A DNA stretch of 64,000 bases from contig CP110972.1 in NCBI GenBank assembly GCA_028869255.1, positions 2,051,001-2,115,000 of the forward strand, in the 5' to 3' direction. The notes below the pieces were generated by a model. That model was given only the letters and a program-made list of their open reading frames with translations. It searched no databases and was not told the origin of the DNA. Below, piece after piece: positions 63,285 through 64,000 of this stretch (the first letter of the stretch is position 1; each line of letters opens with the position of its first letter). Both the position numbers and the translations under genes were made by a program. This DNA is from Pseudomonas poae (GTDB taxonomy: Bacteria; Pseudomonadota; Gammaproteobacteria; Pseudomonadales; Pseudomonadaceae).

Positions 63285-64000
63285 TGCTTTTTAACCGGGC
63301 GTTGCGGGTTGAGGTATTCGCGCAGTTGCTCGACCATTTCGCTTTGGGTGCTCAAGGGCATCAGCAGGATGCGCAGTTTTTGTGCGAGCAGTTCCCAGCG
63401 GGCAATGCGGGCTTCGGCCTGGGCCTTGTAGGCTTGGCGCAGGTCGAAGTTCAGCGTGTCCAGTTCCAGCTGCGCGCCGCGTTCGGCAAAACGCAGTAGC
63501 CCGGCGGCGGGCAGGGCGTGGTCCAGTGGGTCGGAGATCGGAAACAGCAGCACATCGCAATGGCGCGACAGCAGGCTCAGCTGTTGCTCGGCGCCTTCGG
63601 TGAGGGCGCGCTCATCGCAAATCACGATCACCAGGCTGCCGGGGCGCAGCACTTCACGGCCGCGACGCAGGGCCATGCCAAGGGCGTCGGCTTCGGGGCG
63701 GCTTTCGGTATTGAGGCTCTGGTTGACCCGTACCAGGCGGTTGAGCAACTGCAACAGACTTTGCTTGCTGCGCCGGGGTTTGATTTCGTAGTGCTCGTTA
63801 TCGCCGAACACCAGCCCGCCGACGCGATCGTTATGGCCCAACGCCGCCCAGCCGATCAGGCTGGCGGCTTGGGCGGCGAGCACCGACTTGAACATCTGGC
63901 CGGAGCCGAAAAACAGCCGGCAGCTTTGCTCCACCATGATAAAAATCGGCCGTTCGCGCTCTTCGTGGAACAGCTTGGTGTGCGGCTCCTGGGTGCGCGC
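63281..64000 (-). CDS. DUF58 family protein, truncated by window edge
   Basis: The C-terminal 239 residues of a DUF58 protein; the frame is open to base 64000 and the start lies outside. The conserved HEERERPIFIMVEQSCRLFFGSG block is just inside the edge, and the LIGWAALGHNDRVGGLVFGD and PRRSKQSLLQLLNRL segments follow. DUF58 proteins carry a VWA-like fold and lie after a MoxR ATPase gene in Bat operons. An internal ATG at 63937 is not the real start. Confidence 0.87.
   Translation of the reverse strand, partial: ARTQEPHTKLFHEERERPIFIMVEQSCRLFFGSGQMFKSVLAAQAASLIGWAALGHNDRVGGLVFGDNEHYEIKPRRSKQSLLQLLNRLVRVNQSLNTESRPEADALGMALRRGREVLRPGSLVIVICDERALTEGAEQQLSLLSRHCDVLLFPISDPLDHALPAAGLLRFAERGAQLELDTLNFDLRQAYKAQAEARIARWELLAQKLRILLMPLSTQSEMVEQLREYLNPQRPVKKQ

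Overview
The window reads as a chromosomal segment of a fluorescent Pseudomonas (P. fluorescens group). The reasons are high GC with G/C-rich third codon positions, REPIN-type palindromes between genes, an HSI-II-type type VI secretion (T6SS) locus in the P. aeruginosa gene order, and a Baeyer-Villiger/AlkB locus like the one known from P. fluorescens. No tRNA, rRNA, CRISPR array, insertion sequence or integrase was seen.

Layout. (1) 1-20041, plus strand: a T6SS operon tssA-B-C-E-F-G-clpV-sfa (sigma54 activator)-orfX (43-aa lipoprotein)-fha-tssJ-K-L-M-stp-stk. It holds baseplate, sheath, ATPase and membrane-complex genes plus a phosphatase/kinase pair, but no hcp, vgrG, PAAR or effector. tssK carries a single-base frameshift in a G run. 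(2) 20038-22700: a small DUF6388-like gene and a membrane protein joining a PTS EIIC-like domain to an intact EAL phosphodiesterase domain. (3) 22697-39856: hydrocarbon and fatty acid catabolism. On the minus strand are a type I Baeyer-Villiger monooxygenase, an SDR and a diiron-like PF10118 protein. Divergent on the plus strand are an alpha/beta hydrolase, AlkB, two PraA/PraB-like secreted proteins, a FadL-type porin, a FadE-type acyl-CoA dehydrogenase, an HMW-FabG (second G-run frameshift), a MaoC hydratase, a FadI-type thiolase and a FadD ligase. Together these could carry an alkane or ketone to acetyl-CoA by a beta-oxidation route with (R)-hydroxyacyl intermediates. (4) 39982-44828: a Gfo/Idh/MocA oxidoreductase behind two copies of a GGAA-N6-TTCC-like operator, then an Asp-box beta-propeller with an RND/MMPL transporter. 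(5) 44874-49742: a 1622-aa lower-GC toxin-like protein. (6) 49893-57336: a DUF5629-like protein, a periplasmic lactonase, a 59-aa secreted protein, and an overlapping sbcD-sbcC-GST operon. (7) 57557-58335: a DUF3077-like gene preceded by a three-way-junction RNA whose loop and junction are complementary to the gene's own ribosome binding site region, an arrangement like C4 antisense RNA. (8) 58336-64000, minus strand: a Bat-type operon (DUF58, DUF4381, VWA, VWA-TPR, BatD) whose first gene runs off the right edge.

REPINs lie at about 34.45, 39.9, 51.7, 57.45 and 58.2 kb. Two of them carry the same tandemly expanded 18-bp tail. Both frameshifts are one G short in a G run, so base-calling error should be ruled out before they are treated as real mutations.
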